DNA of 64,000 nt from Toxorhynchites rutilus septentrionalis (GCF_029784135.1 NC_073745.1:98291105-98355104), one strand, 5' to 3'; positions 1 through 12,078 are shown, counted from the stretch's first letter. Made by a program: numbers and translations. Notes: generated by a model from the letters alone, not told the origin.

Positions 1-32
1 AAATTGGAAACTATCTACACGAGCGTAAAAAA

Positions 33-1510
33 TATAGGAGGTTGTGTCCAAGACACGACCGCATTGTTGACGTAGAACTACGCTGTAGTTAAACTCAAGT
101 AAACTCAAGAATCTAAATCACATACAAAATTCCAGAACGACATTTACTTTCTTGGTGACGAAATAAACGATATAAACTCTTTCTGTTAATCTCAACAACC
201 TAGAAAAGAGTAGCACTGCTTCATTATGATCAAGATTAGCGCAAATGCAATCCTAGTTGAAGGGAGTTTTGCAACTGGCACGCGAACCCAAATAAATAAA
301 TAACTTATTATAACTTATTGAAGAACCTGGTATTCCCAAATAATTTTTTGGTGCACAACCTTAATACCTGCTTCACCATAGCGTCAGTTCAATGCATTGA
401 TGCAATGTCGAAGGTACCAACGAAGCATTTATGATGACGGAAAACAAACAATGTCAACTGCTAGGAAAAAGGCTGAATATTCGCCTCAGCAGAGATTCAT
501 TACTACTACCCTAGCTCAAATATTTCCTTCCCGCTATCTCCCCTCCTTGTCACCACGTTCGGATCGACATGTACACCCGCAACAGCACAATACGTTAAAA
601 CGCACGTACGTACACACACAAATATTCATATATCGATGGCTTGAAACAATTGAATATGCACACACTTATCTCCGCTTTGCGCTCAACAGAAGCCCTTTTT
701 GTTCATATTGCCGATCTAGATCAACTTAGCTGTCATCTTTTGTGGAGAGAGTTTTGCTACCGTTATGCGAAACCAAATCACATACAAAATTCCAGAACAT
801 TTATGTTCTTGGTGAACTGACGATAGCCTAGCTTGATGATTCCCCACACAATTGTGTAGTGCAATGGCGTCAGTTTGATGCAATTATTGCAATACTAGAG
901 ACATCAGCGAGTCAGTAATTTGGTCGCGTCCACAGCTCAATCAGAAACTAAGCCATATGAGACTTTCAACTTCTTTAGTTCATTCGTCTCTAACCTTCAA
1001 AAAGCCTCTTGCAAAACTTTACTTTTTCCTCATATTACTCCTCCACTCCTCACCGTCCAGCTTGCCCAGCAACGATGTTGTTCAGTCGGTGTTCTCACGA
1101 AGAATGAAAGTTTGCCTCAGCGAGATCCACTCTTTATACTCTAGGCAAATATTCCACTTCGTTCTTCTTCTTTTCCTTTGTTCACGGAGACTTTAAGTCT
1201 TGCGATTTCCCCTTCGTTGCTCGTCCATAAGTTGCTCGTTATTGACAGCTCTGTTCGGGAGAGCACACAAATGGACAGAACAAATGTACGGGAAAATGGA
1301 AACGCTTATAGTTTTCATGAATTTTAACCATTTACACACCATGGAATTGTAATGTATATCATATCAAACAAATCTTAGGGAAATTCCCATTCGTTTGGTA
1401 TGTAAATCGCCAAAATCCGTTCGCGGCATAAATAGTTATTAACGTTAACTTTATTTCATAAAAATGTGACCTGTTTTCTGATTTGGCACCCTTAATGAAA
1501 GACGTAGTTC
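33..1510 (+). repeat. ~1.5 kb interspersed repeat, copy 1
   Basis: The outer end reads AGGAGGTTGTGTCCAAGACA and is followed by GACACGACCGCATTG and TTGACGTAG. The inner end (1434-1510) has TGATTTGGCACCCTTAATG and a short palindrome GACGTAGTTCTACGTC. A diverged inverted copy lies at 40297-41916, and a short end-only match is at 37283-37345. Open frames inside are not shared between copies and look like noise. Bases about 963-1190 contain a reverse-strand, diverged version of the hairpin SINE core seen elsewhere in the window. No transposase was recognised; this is probably a non-autonomous element. Confidence 0.75.
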
Positions 1511-3440
1511 TACGTCAAAAATATCAGCTCTTGTGTGATAGTCGGAGATGTGAATATACCAGCCGATCGAACAGCTACAACTTTCATGTAACAAATACTA
1601 TTTCAACAAGACCGGCTAGCGATAACATCTTGGATCACGTGGTATGTTCGGAGAACCTTAAGGGCTACGTCATGAATGAAACAATGTCTTCAGAAGTCAG
1701 TGACCATTGCTCCATTCTCTCAACATTTCATCTTAATAAGCCAATAAAATTAGTGAATCTTCAGAATACTATTGTAAATCATGGTAGAATCAATAATGCA
1801 TTCTCAATGGCAATGCAACATTCTGTGGGTAGCTCAGCTCTAGAAAAACTGATCCATGCTGTGAATACATATCGCACCCTTAAGCAACAACATTCGAAGA
1901 CGGTATCAATTAATGCTCAAGTTAAAGGTCAATGTCCGTAGATGACTTTCGACTTCTGGAGGCTGTCGCGAATCAAGAATCATGTGTTGAAGAACAGTCG
2001 AAGGAGACCAAACGATGAGCGATTACAAGAGCTACTTGCTCATATATCACGAAAAGTACAACAAGAAAAGAAATGTGCTAAGCGGACCTACTTTTCCCGA
2101 CTGTTTGGGAGATCTGACCAAAAATCTGTAATCTTGATAATGTATTAGGACGAAAATCGGAGAACTGTAGCTCTATAAAACTATCTATCGACGATCATTT
2201 AATCACTCATGAACCCACAATTGCTGATAAGTTCAATGAGTACTTTAGTGCGATCGAGCTAGCCAGTACCATTCCCACCAATCGTGACATCAATATGTTT
2301 GGATCATTGCGCACAGTCAATCAGTCCATATTTCTTCGACCTGTAACAGTTCAAGAGGTTCTTGTTAAGATCAGAAAATTGAGAAGCAATAAAAGTCCTG
2401 GACATGACGAAATCCCAGCATCTTTTGTTAAGATTCACCACAATACTTTTGCACCGTTAGTAACCGAAAGTTCTAACGAGTGTATTTCATCTGGTATTCT
2501 TCCGGAAAGTCTGGCTTGAACATATACATAAATCAGGCAGTAAAATGGAATTGAATAACTATCGTCCGATATCAGTTTTATCAGTCTTAAGCAAGCTTAT
2601 CGAACAACTCTTAGCAAACAGAGTTACGAAATTCCTAGGCGAACAAAATATCATCTACGACCATCAATTTGGTTTCCGCTCTGGCTCAAATACCTGGTCA
2701 GCAGCTAGCGAACTCATTGACGATATTTATCGGGGAATGGATACCTTTGTTATTTTTGTTCTACATAAACGATCTGGCCAGACTCCAATTACGTGGTAAA
2801 TCTAGGTTATTTGCGGACGACACTTCATTGACATATGTAACAACAAACCGCGCATGAGAGTTGCTAGTCATGCTGAGCTGAGAGTTGGTACAACCACAAT
2901 TGAAAAGGTCGATACCTCCAAATACCTCGGATTATTATTCAACTCTACATTAAGTTGGATGGCTCGTGTTGGTAGATTAAGAAATGATATTAGTTCATAC
3001 TGTGGCCTATTTTGGAGAACCGCGAAGCTACTTCCTAAAAAAAAACAACTAATCATCATGTACCAAGCATTTGTGCAGTCAAAATTGCAATATTTAGTAT
3101 CTATATTGAAGCCGCTACAAACAACACAAAATAGATGTCTCAAAATCGTGTATGGCAAACTCCGACTCTACGCAACCTTAGACCTGTATTCATATGCAGC
3201 CATCTCGATTAGTCCTGTATTAGCTCTACTTGAGCTACAAACTGTGGTGATCATGCAAAATCTTCTCCATAATCTCCATAACTTATTTATTTATTGTCGT
3301 CAATCAAAATTGTAGATCGATACATTCTTAATACTACTTCAAACTACTTACTTAAAACTAAAAAAAAACTAAAGAGAGCTGGCTGGATAATTTATCCGTT
3401 TAATTTAGAAGAGGATTTTAACAAGTTACATAATAAAAAA
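1511..3440 (+). pseudogene. Decayed non-LTR retrotransposon (endonuclease end plus RT pieces)
   Basis: In pieces across frames the translation gives the end of an AP-endonuclease domain (EVSDHCSILSTF, about 1690-1730), then the RT palm approach (NKSPGHDEIPASFVK at 2389-2440; NNYRPISVLSVLSKLIEQLL at 2551-2610; QFGFRSGSNT at 2666-2700). After that comes an abrupt jump to FADDTSLTY (2812-2840) and the post-RT stretch DTSKYLGLLFNSTLSW (2911-2960). The catalytic FADD box survives, but the segment between the QFGF motif and FADD is mostly deleted. Stops and frameshifts break every domain. It starts directly where the 1.5 kb repeat ends. The clade is uncertain (Jockey/CR1/L2 group). Confidence 0.75.
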
Positions 3441-3444
3441 AAAA

Positions 3445-3740
3445 ATTTTTTTTCTATTTATTTATTTATTTCGTCTACCAGCGTAGACTGAATATGCTGC
3501 CCAAATATTACAGTGAAATTTAACTATATCTTATTCTATTCAGATAGTCTTTAAGCATTGACCTTGACATGGTACATCAATTATTTCACTGTGTTCGTTA
3601 CAGAGGCTCATCATACGATTAATAGGACTATATTTGGCATAATTCGTTCTTCGGTAATCTATGTAGAAAATGTTAGGGTTTCTCAGGTGTCTAATCGGTG
3701 CGTAAAAATTAAGGTTTCCTCATATTTCTTCTGAGTCCAC
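3445..3740 (-). pseudogene. 3' end of a Jockey-like LINE
   Basis: On the - strand this gives a C-terminal peptide containing RNPNIFYIDYRRTNYAKYSP and INRMMSLCNEHSEIID, followed by a short 3' UTR and a tail of repeated AAAT units at 3445-3470. This type of C-terminus is typical of Jockey-like insect LINEs. It lies in the same orientation as the split LINE pieces at 4960-5624, 10466-10814 and 12079-12620, and may be the end of that element. If so, most of its RT has been lost and a Helitron has inserted at 3757. Confidence 0.6.
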
Positions 3741-3790
3741 TCGTTGTGATGTGATATCTATACATATAAAAATGGATTTCTGTCTGTCTG

Positions 3791-4009
3791 TCTCCTCTTT
3801 TTCATTCTTTGTGTGGACACCGACTGGACAACATCGTTGCTGGACGAGCTGGACGGCGAGGGATCGAGTGCCTTTCTCAAGGCAAGAGGGCGGAGGTGGT
3901 AGCGCTGGAGTAGAGTAGAGTAGAGTTTTCAAAGGGCCTTTCTCAAGGCTAGAGACGAATGAACTGCAAAAGTTTAAAGTCTCTATAATACAATACCTTC
4001 CTTCCTTCC
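3791..4009 (+). mobile_element. Hairpin-tailed SINE, longest copy
   Basis: About 219 bp. The body carries GTGTGGACACCGACTGGACA and a CTTTCTCAAGG direct repeat. It ends in the stem-loop GAGAC...GTCTC (about 3952-3984) followed by (CCTTC)n. The 13 bp sequence TTCTGTCTGTCTG flanks both sides (3778-3790 and 4010-4022), consistent with target duplication, although the target is itself a simple repeat. Related copies are at 32543-32598, 33431-33493 and 36640-36841. No clear pol III A/B boxes were recognised. Confidence 0.75.
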
Positions 4010-4080
4010 TTCTGTCTGTCTGATTCTTATGGACTCGGAAACTACTGAACCGATCAACATGAAAATTGGTATGTAGGGGT

Positions 4081-4690
4081 TTTTGGGGCCGGGGAAGGTG
4101 ATAGTTTGAGACCCCTCCCCCCTCTGTGAGGGGGGCTGCCTTACAAATTAAACACAAATTTCTATATTACTCGGGAATTAATCAAGCAAATGAAACCAAA
4201 TTAGGCATATTGAGGTTTCAGGGAGCAATAAATGTTTTTATGGTGGTTAGACTCTCCACCCCCCTCTCTAAGGGGGGGCTGCCACACAAAAGGAACTCGA
4301 ATTTCTGCATAATTCGCAAACTAATCAAGCAAATGGAGCCAAATTTGTCTTGCGAATGTTTGAGGGGACGCGAATCGTTTCCATGTCAATAGACATTCCT
4401 CCCCTTTCTGTGAGGGGAGGGGGGGTCTGCCATACAAATGAAGCATACATTTCTGCATAATTCAAGAACTAATCAAGCAAACTGAACCAAATTTGGCATG
4501 AGATTTTAGGGGGCAAGAAACATTTCTAAGGTGGCTCAACACTCCACCCCTCTCTCTAAGGGGGGTAGGGGGTGCTCCCATACAAATGAAATACAAATTT
4601 CTGCATAACTCGAGAGCTAATCAAACAAAAGGAACCAAATTTGGCATGTGGAGGTTTTAGGGTGCAATAAAAACACGTGACCGACTGTTG
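4081..4690 (+). repeat. Four ~145 bp tandem units inside the Helitron
   Basis: Units start near 4133, 4272, 4427 and 4573. Each contains a version of CATACAAATGAAACACAAAT, then CTAATCAAGCAAATG, then a CCCCTCTCTAAGGGGGG inverted G/C block. Single units also occur at 22100 and 23195, so they are an internal minisatellite of this Helitron family. Units differ by many substitutions, so the array is old. Confidence 0.8.
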
Positions 4691-4959
4691 CTTATCGGTC
4701 CTCCCCCAACAGCTCCCTAAGTCACCTAAAGTCACCAGTCACCTTAAAGTGTAGGTGAAAATAATGAAAAATATCTATCGGTGTGTTAAAAAAAACATGA
4801 CCATTGAAAATTTTCGGAAAACTCTGAAGAAAAAAGGGAAAATTCGGAAAATTAAATTCCCATATGTTCTACAATTACATAGTGACAAGTGCTGTTAGTC
4901 CATTTGATGTTTGCGCTAGCGAAATTGATCTTTGTTCGAAACTGGAAATGAGTGGATGA

Positions 4960-5624
4960 GTCAATTCAGATGCCAAATTTTTCTACAAAAATCGGTAGAA
5001 TTCCGTCAGGACCTGGCCCTTTCGAGACATCAAGCTTATTTAATGCGTCAAAAATTTCAATGTAAGTTTGTTTTCTGACTCCAACATCACATGGAAATTC
5101 TGGAAGAAATGCAAAGAAGCCACGATCTCGGTCCTCCTCAGCTGTTATGATATAAACTTTTTGAAAAAATGTTGCAAAGAGGTTGCAATTTTTGACTGTG
5201 TCATTCCCCACGGTATCGTCAAGGTGCATGCGTGATGGAAAACCATTGCTTTTCAATTTTGTTTTTATGTAATTAAAGAAACTTTTCGGATTAGACCTTA
5301 TGTCCGACTCTGTTTTTAAGTTGTAATCTTGAAAAGCGCTTTTAACAGTTGAGTTGAGCTGTTCGCAAATGTTCAGATATTTTTCGAGATTAGCGTCAGA
5401 TTTGTATTTTTTATGAATTTTATGTGCCTTCTGTTTTTTTTAATTTTTTAGATTCTTTATGTTTTGATTAAACCAAATCCGATATGTTGTGTTTATATTT
5501 CTCCTTCTTCGCTTTGTTGGTATCTCTCCCTCTATAATTTCATTGATCATCGAGTAAAAAGTCGTCACTGCTACTTCAATGTTTTCCACGCTGCTAAATA
5601 AATCCTGCCAATTGATATAGTTAA
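4960..5624 (-). pseudogene. Split Jockey-like LINE, third piece (linker to RT start)
   Basis: Reading down the - strand from 5624: NYINWQDLFSSVENIEVAV, a basic linker, TESDIRSNPKSFFNYIKTKL, and then the start of the RT domain with SKGPGPDGILP near 5010. The remainder of RT is missing. The top joins exactly to the piece ending at 10466: the reading ...SIRCKLN continues as YINWQDLF once 5625-10457 and one copy of ATAGTTAA are removed. A stop and small frame changes make it non-functional. Confidence 0.8.
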
Positions 5625-6079
5625 CTCAGATTTTTATTGGGTTTTTTTTCATCAGCGCTTGCGAGTGAAGCGAGCACAATAAAAAGTGGTGCACGATCGA
5701 GACGCGGAGGATCCAGTTCAGTACACACATTCATCACACGCTACACAGCAGCGGCAAGTAGAAGTTTAATTTTCTATTGTTCCATATATCATTCCTTCAA
5801 CCTCCTGTGTACGATTTACACCATTGTCCAACATTGTATTTACCGAATCGGCAAGCGTTGGCATTAGGGGTGTACATTTTTCTTACATTATCGTTGAACT
5901 TTTGTTGAAACTTTTTTTCATTTTTGAATTTTATACAATAAAAAATTTAAATAAATATAATAATAATATAATAATTAATATAATAATAACCTTGAATAGA
6001 AATATAATTTATTTACTCATTTTTTTTTATTATTATTATTCTATACTGTTCACATCGAACAGGTGACTAATTTATTATA

Positions 6080-7473
6080 ATGGCTGAGGGCGGGGAGGAT
6101 CCCCCATCCACGTCATTGAATGTTTCTGATGCTGACCCACCTCCTGAAGAGCAGGAGGATGAAGCAGACGATGAGGAGGAAAATTCTGTGTATGAAGTAA
6201 AAAGTTCTGAAGATGAGGAAATTGATGAAAAACATGATTTTCGTCTAAAGGAATACCCGGAGGGATTCAAAGGTCCATTCATTGTATACTTTAGACGAAA
6301 ATCAAAACCTCTTAATGTCATTCGCATCTCAAAAGAACTAACGCAGAAATTTTCCAATGTTACTGAAATTACTCGGATGGGGCCAGACAAATTACGAGTT
6401 GTCGTCTCCAGCAGAACCCAAGCGAATGAAATAACGCGCTGTGATCTCTTTGCGATCGAGTATCGCGTATACGTACCCTGTTGCAACGTTGAAATAGACG
6501 GTGTAATAAACGAAAAGGGTTTGACTCGAAAAGAGATACTCGATGGTGTCGGTCGCTTCAAGAACTCCTCACTTAAAAGTGTGAAGATTCTTGAATGCGA
6601 TCGACTGAAATCTGTATCACTTAAAAATGACAAACGAGTTCTCAATCGGACAAACTCTTTTCGTGTGACATTTGAGGGTTCCGCTCTTCCAAACTACGTT
6701 GCAATAGGTGCACTTCGTTTACCTGTTCGGTTGTTTGTACCCCGGGTAATGAAATGCAACAAATGTAAGCAACTCGTTCACACGGCCGCCTTTTGTTGCA
6801 ATAAACAACGTTGCGCAGATTGTGGAGAGAGTCATGATGGGACTTCTTGCGCAAAAGAGCGCAAGTGTCTTCATTGCGACGGGGCCCCCATGATCTTTCT
6901 CAATGCCCGGTGTACATACAACGAGGGGGAAAAATCAAGCGTTCCTTAAAGGAACGTTCCAAGCGGACTTATGCAGAAATGCTTAAGAGTTCCGTTCCAA
7001 CGACTCAGGACAATCCTTACTCCATTCTGCAGAACGACGAGCCTGTTGCTGACGCTCCCAATGCAGGAAGTTCCGGTACATCGCAGGGTGCCATCAGGAA
7101 AAGAAAAATTACTTCTTTTCCATCACTCCCCAGAAAGAAGACCGAAACTTCCCAAGTTGGAATGAAACCTCGTATCAAACGTGCTGAGAATAGACCGAAG
7201 CAAGTACCTCCTGGTTTGAGCGGTTCTTCTACGCACCAGGGGTCCTCAGCACTCCCCGGAGCAGAACCCAACACGTCTGTTCCTTTTTCGCGGTCGAGGC
7301 AACAGTCACAATCTGGCTTGCTTGCGCTTTCTGACCTGGTGGACAACATTTTAAATGCTTTGAATATAAATGACCCTCTTAAAAGCATAGTATTATGTTT
7401 GCTTCCGGTTGTGAGAACATTTTTGAAAGAAAAATGTGGTTTTTTAGCAGCGTTCATTTCCCTCGATGCCTAA
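6080..7473 (+). pseudogene. I-clade LINE ORF1 (Gag-like, zinc knuckles), frameshifted
   Basis: Nucleic-acid-binding coat protein of an I-type LINE. The start ATG at 6080 opens an acidic N-terminus (PPPEEQEDEADDEEEN). A central region follows (about residues 65-215), then Cys/His knuckles CNKCKQLVHTAAFC, CADCGESHDGTSC and CLHC near residues 232-272. A single-base change in the GGGGCCCCC run around 6885 moves the frame. The reading then continues as HDLSQCPVYIQRG...RTYAEMLKSS to a stop at 7471-7473. The intended product would be about 465 aa. The stop overlaps the ORF2 ATG (7466) by 8 bases, as is common in this clade. Only one frameshift is seen, so the copy is fairly young. Confidence 0.85.
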
Positions 7474-9936
7474 TTCAGTGCAAGAGGTCAAGGATTTGAC
7501 CACTGTAATACAGTGGAATTGCAGAAGCATCATCCCTAAACTAGATCAATTTAAATTTTTAGTTCATAGTTCTAACTGTGATGTATTTTCCCTCTGTGAA
7601 ACATGGCTTTCTTCAGCCGACGAGCTGAATTTCCACGATTTCAACATTATTCGCCTCGATCGAAATGACTCGTTTGGTGGCGTTCTATTGGGGATCAAAA
7701 AATGTCACTCTTTCTTTAGAGTCATTCTCCCATCGATGACATGCATTGAAGTTGTCGCTTGCCAGACACAAATCAATGGCAAAGACCTCTGCATTGCCTC
7801 GATATATATTCCTCCAAGAACTATGGTTGGCCGCCATCAGTTTTTTTATATCATCGAGGCATTGCCGGAGCCGCGGCTAATCTTAGGTGACCTCAACTCA
7901 CATGGAACAGCATGGGGATCACTCTTCGATGACAACCGTGCCACTTTGATTTATGATCTGTGCGACAACTTCAAATTGACAGTTTTGAATACTGGGGAAG
8001 CAACTAGAATAGCCAACCCTCCTGCACGGGCAAGCATGCTAGACATATCACTTTGCTCTTCTTCGTTATCCCTGGATTGCACGTGGAAGGTAATCCAAGA
8101 TCCCCACGGTAGTGATCACCTGCCAATAATTTTATCGATCGCCAATGAATCAGGTTCTTGTGAGTCAGTCGATATTGCGTATGACCTCACGAAAAATATT
8201 GACTGGAGAAAATTTGCAGAAATAATATCTGAAGCACTTGCTTCAATGTATGAACTTCCTCCACTCGAAGAGTATAATTTTATATCGAGTTTGATTTACG
8301 AAAGCGCACTTCAAGCTCAAAGGAAACGTGTACCTGCCACTACTTTCCGACGTCGTCCTCCATCACTTTGGTGGGACAAGGAGTGTTCAAAGGTCTACCT
8401 TGAAAAATCATCCGCTTTCAAAAAATTCCGGAAAACTGGACTAGTGGAATGGTTTCGAAAGTACCAAGCTCTAGAAGCCAAACTAACCTGGGAATACACA
8501 TTGCGTATTTGAAACAGAAATGCCAGCAAAGAATCAATTTTCTCCAAACAATAACCGGAACATGGTGGGGTGCCCATCCAGGAGACCTCATTCAGTTATA
8601 CAAAACAACGATATTATCAGTGTTAGAATATGGCAGTTTTTGCTTCCGATCAGCTGCCAGGATTCATATTCTCAAGCTGGAGAGAATACAATATCGTTGC
8701 TTGCGTATAGCCATGGGGTGTTTGCATTCGACACATACGATGAGTCTCGAAGTTTTGGCAGGAGTACCCCCGCTTACTCTTCGGTTCTTACAGATTTCGG
8801 TACAGATTTCTCATCCGTTGCAAGATCATGAATCCATTGGTGATTGATAACTTCGAAAATCTACTCCAACTGATTCCTCAGTCAAGTTTTATGTCTTTAT
8901 ACCATGAGTACCTTACCCACGACGTGCACCCTTCACCAGGCATCTCCAACCAAGTTTGCTTCCCATACTTTTGCAGTTCCTCTGTCATTTTTGATCTGTC
9001 CATGCGACAAAAAATCCATGGAATCCCAGATCACCTATGCTCAGATATTTTCGGCAGAATATGGGGGTAAAGTTAGATCTGATAAAATGTTCTTTAATGA
9101 CGGTTCATGCATAAACGGGTCCACTGGCTTCGGCATCTTCAATGAAAATTCCAGTGCCTCTTTTAAACTCAAAGATCCTTGTTCCGTGTATGTCGCTGAA
9201 ATGGGTGCGAAATACTATGCTCTAGGGATCATTGACACTGCCCATCGACCATTATTTTATTTTTTCAGACAGTCTCAGCTCAATAGAGGCAATCCGCTCA
9301 ATGAAAGTTGATAAACGCTCATCTTATTTCCTAACAAGAATAAGACATCTATTGAGTGTTTTGGTCGAAAAATTATTCAAGATTACCTTAGCATGGGTTC
9401 CCTCTCATTGCTCGATTCCGGGGAATGAGAAGGCGGACTCGCTAGCTAAGGTGGGTGCTTCAGAAGGCACACTTTTTGAAAGGAAAATTGCTTATAACGA
9501 ATTTTTTCACATTCCTCGTCAGCACACGCTCGTAAGTTGGCAGCGCATGTGGAGTGAAGATGAGTTCGGTCGTTGGTTACATACGATTATCCCTAAGGTC
9601 TCGACGAGTGCATGGTTCAAGGGATTGAATGTAGGTCGTGATTTCATTCGCGTGATATCTCGGCTTATGTCCAATCACTACAACCTAAACGCGCATCTCT
9701 ATCGCATTGGGCTCGCAGCAAACAATCTTTGTGATTGTGGCGATGGCTACCACGACATCGAGCATATTGTCTGGTCGTGTATCCGGTTCCATGCTGCTCG
9801 CTCTCAGCTCTCTAGAGCACTGAGAGCACAAGGCAGACAATCGGATATCCCCGTCCGGGATATCTTAGGTAGCCGTGATCCTGATCTTCTGCTTCATCTA
9901 TACCTGTTCCTCAGAAACGCCGATGTCAACGTTTAA
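7466..9936 (+). pseudogene. I-clade LINE ORF2: endonuclease plus RNase H, RT deleted
   Basis: Residues 1-230 are an AP-like endonuclease (TVIQWNCRSI, SLCETWL, RLILGDLNSHGTAWG, GSDHLPIIL), the nuclease that nicks the target. After the linker near FRKYQALEAKLT the reading jumps, with a frameshift, to the post-RT segment HIAYLKQKCQQRINFLQTIT (about 8500-8560). No QFGF, VPQG or YADD motif exists. RNase H follows with its D-E-D-D residues visible: FFNDGS (9103), AEMGAKYYAL (9200), FSDSLSSIEAI (9264) and GNEKADSLAK (9421). A C-terminal CDCGDGYHDIEHIVWSC knuckle is near 9732. A further frameshift lies near 9255. It cannot encode reverse transcriptase. Confidence 0.85.
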
Positions 9937-10465
9937 TGATGTTTCCTTCGTTGTGTCCCCGTTTCATATCCCTCCTATCCGATCGATAAACTTTTACTTA
10001 GTCGCGGCAATACATACACACACTCTTTACAGATACACGGGCCAAAGGTTGTGCAGTCCACTGATCATTCAACAAGAGCCAAAGGTTGTACCGCTCATGA
10101 CAACTCTACACGAACTGATGATTGCGCCGGCTAGTGACCATTCTATCCTGGATTCCTCGAGTCGAGAAAGACGCACCGCGCTAGATATGAGGTACAGACT
10201 AGGGGGGCGTTGCTGATTAATGGTCAGCTGCATCCCAATAGGAGGTATCCCATGTCGGGCACACGTACAGAGCATCGAAGACTGCAACATACCAATTATG
10301 AGAACACTTGTAATACTAACCTCGAGCCAACCGCGAGTAATCGGTTACATATTACTAACATAGATAATAAGAAATATTGTCAAAGTATTGGACTCCCGGC
10401 CCCGTGAGGCTAACGCCATATGAGCCTTGATAAAAATATATATTTTTGAAAAAAAAAATAGTTAA

Positions 10466-10814
10466 GCTTACACCTAATTGATTGGTAATTTGCTTTAGTG
10501 TAATCAGAGACTTCCTCGAATGCATAATCAAATAGTAAATATAGAATATTCGATAGCTGTGTGGAAAGCTTCATTTTTCCAAAGCGGAGTTAATGATTCA
10601 GTCACACACAAAAATCTTCGGTCATGTTTGTCAACAAGAAATCCAAGAAGCATTTGTGTCGATTATGAACATTATTTAATAGATTCAACCCAAGACCGGC
10701 TATTTTATCAAAAATAAATTGCAGAGTATTATTATCACCAACAACTGGATACAAGATAAATCAATTGTCAAAATCATTGATAAAGTCCGCATTTTGTTGA
10801 TTGAAATCTCCGTA
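10466..10814 (-). pseudogene. Split Jockey-like LINE, second piece (endonuclease C-terminus)
   Basis: From 10814 down the - strand: YGDFNQQNADF (the GDFN endonuclease motif), FLDFLLTNMTEDF, and YAFEEVSDYTKANYQSI, ending RCKLN at the insertion of the I-clade LINE. Upstream it continues into the piece starting at 12079 once the ITmD37E element is removed. At least two in-frame stops are present. Confidence 0.8.
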
Positions 10815-10816
10815 TA

Positions 10817-12076
10817 AAGGGTGTGTCACATCAAATTGCATCACGGAAAAAACGCTGTAGAAATTTAATTTTTAGGAATTATATCTTCAGCTTTCGCTTA
10901 TAATCAGATAAGAGTGTATAGATCACGTTGGCCATGCTTCACTGTCAATTTTTCGTAAATTTGGAAAAATGTCGTCGAACGAAAAAGAGCGTCGTGAATT
11001 AATCCTGTGCACTCATTTCGAGAATCCGGAGTTGTCACATCGGGACATCGGTAAGATGCTGGGAATCGTCCAATCCACGGTCAGCAGAGTACTAAAACGA
11101 TACTTCGAGAATCTAACCATCGACCGGAAGGTGAAGAACGGCAAAAATGGATGCTCCGTCAGAGAAAAAGATCACAAGCGCGTAGTTAAGCAGTTTAGAC
11201 GTGATCCGAGAAGTTCAGTCCGGGATGTCGCCAATAAGCTGAATTTATCAAGTTCATTCGTCCAGCGGACCAAGCAGCGGGAGGGCCTGCGTACATACAA
11301 GGTTCAGAAGGCTACTAACCGCGACGAAAGGCAAAACATGGTGGGGGAGACGCGAGTCCGGAAGCTGTACACCGAAATGCTGACGAAGTCGCATTGCCTG
11401 GTAATGGACGACGAAACCTACGTCAAAGCGGACTTTCGTCAGCTGCCGGGCCTGTTGTTCTTCTCCACAGAGGACAAATTCAGCGTTCCGGAGGAGATTC
11501 GCAAGCAGAAACTATCCAAGATTGCCAAAAAGTACATGGTGTGGCAAGCGATCTGCTCTTGCAGAAAGCGGAGCGCCCCCTTCGTGATGACCGGCACGGT
11601 AAACAGGCAGGTTTACCTTAAGGAGTGCCTACAGAAGCGCTTACTATCACTATTGAAGCAGCACGAGGGCCCGACCATCTTCTGGCCGGATCTCGCTTCG
11701 TGCCACTATTCAAAGGACGTGTTGGAGTGGTACGAAGCCAACGGGGTCACCTTCGTGCCAAAGGAAATGAACCCGCCCAATGCGTCGGAGCTTCGCCCAA
11801 TAGAGAAATATTGGGCGATTATGAAGCAGGCCCTCCGGAAGAACCCAAAAGTTGTCAAATCGGAGGCGGACTTCAAGAGAAAATGGATTTCTGTTCAAAA
11901 AAAACTAGGAAGGTGCGAGCATACGGGCTTGGGCTCGAAGTATGAATAAAAAGAAAATTCCAAAAGTTGTTTAATAGTTTTTATTTTACTGTCTAAAATT
12001 TTCAAAAGGATCGGTCTACTGGGCGAATTTCTACAGCGTTTTTTTTCCGTGATGCAATTTGATGTGACACACCCTT
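10817..12076 (+). mobile_element. ITmD37E (Tc1/mariner) transposon, copy A
   Basis: 1,260 bp with terminal inverted repeats beginning AAGGGTGTGTCACATCAAAT at both ends and flanked by TA/TA (10815-10816, 12077-12078). Copies B (23449-24741) and C (46039-47337) share the same ends. It carries one transposase gene on the + strand. Compared with copy C there is a ~40 bp deletion at the 3' end of the gene. It is inserted in the endonuclease region of a - strand Jockey-like LINE. Confidence 0.95.
10969..11949 (+). pseudogene. DD37E transposase, copy A (C-terminus altered)
   Basis: Cut-and-paste transposase acting at the element's own ends. The ATG at 10969 starts MSSNEKERRELILC. The N-terminal half has paired helix-turn-helix DNA-binding motifs (HRDIGKMLGIVQSTVSRVLK, residues 24-43; SSVRDVANKLNLSSSFVQRT). 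The catalytic residues are D148 in MDDETY, D241 in WPDLASCHY and E279 in LRPIEKYW. There are 37 residues between the second D and the E, which gives DD37E and the ITmD37E assignment. The body is open to residue 318 or so. A ~40 bp deletion then shifts the frame, so the last ~20 residues (normally ending AYGLGLEV) are replaced by GRCEHTGLGSKYE. Loss of activity is likely but not proven. Confidence 0.9.
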
Positions 12077-12078
12077 TA

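Larger units (their letters stand above)
3757..4690 (+). mobile_element. Helitron-type element, 5' part
   Basis: It begins with TCTATACATATAAAAATGG, the TC-start typical of these insect Helitrons, preceded by A as expected for insertion between A and T. It continues with a GGACTCGGAAACTACTGAAC block and G-rich tandem units. The same 5' sequence occurs at 15783. The CTAG-T 3' end seen at 22437 is not found here, so the copy is 3'-truncated. A SINE is inserted at 3791-4009. No Rep/helicase coding was seen. Confidence 0.7.
5625..10457 (+). mobile_element. I-clade non-LTR retrotransposon lacking its RT domain
   Basis: A 4.8 kb element flanked by the 8 bp duplication ATAGTTAA (5617-5624 and 10458-10465), with an A-rich 3' end. 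The order is 5' UTR, ORF1 (6080-7473), ORF2 (7466-9936) and a ~500 bp 3' UTR. ORF2 keeps endonuclease and RNase H. The RNase H together with zinc-knuckle ORF1 fits the I clade (MosquI-like in mosquitoes). Everything from the linker after the endonuclease to past the YADD box is deleted near 8480. It sits in a - strand Jockey-like LINE. A 3' UTR fragment of the same family lies at 28488-28955. Confidence 0.88.

Noticed and set aside
397..729. 110-codon frame in the 1.5 kb repeat
   Set aside because: Not conserved as a frame in the inverted copy at 40297-41916.
4081..4690. Regularly spaced repeats that might suggest a CRISPR-like array
   Set aside because: The units are ~145 bp, contiguous and diverged, in a Helitron of an animal genome.
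6067..6645. 192-codon - strand frame, serine-rich
   Set aside because: Shadow of the acidic I-clade ORF1 on the opposite strand.
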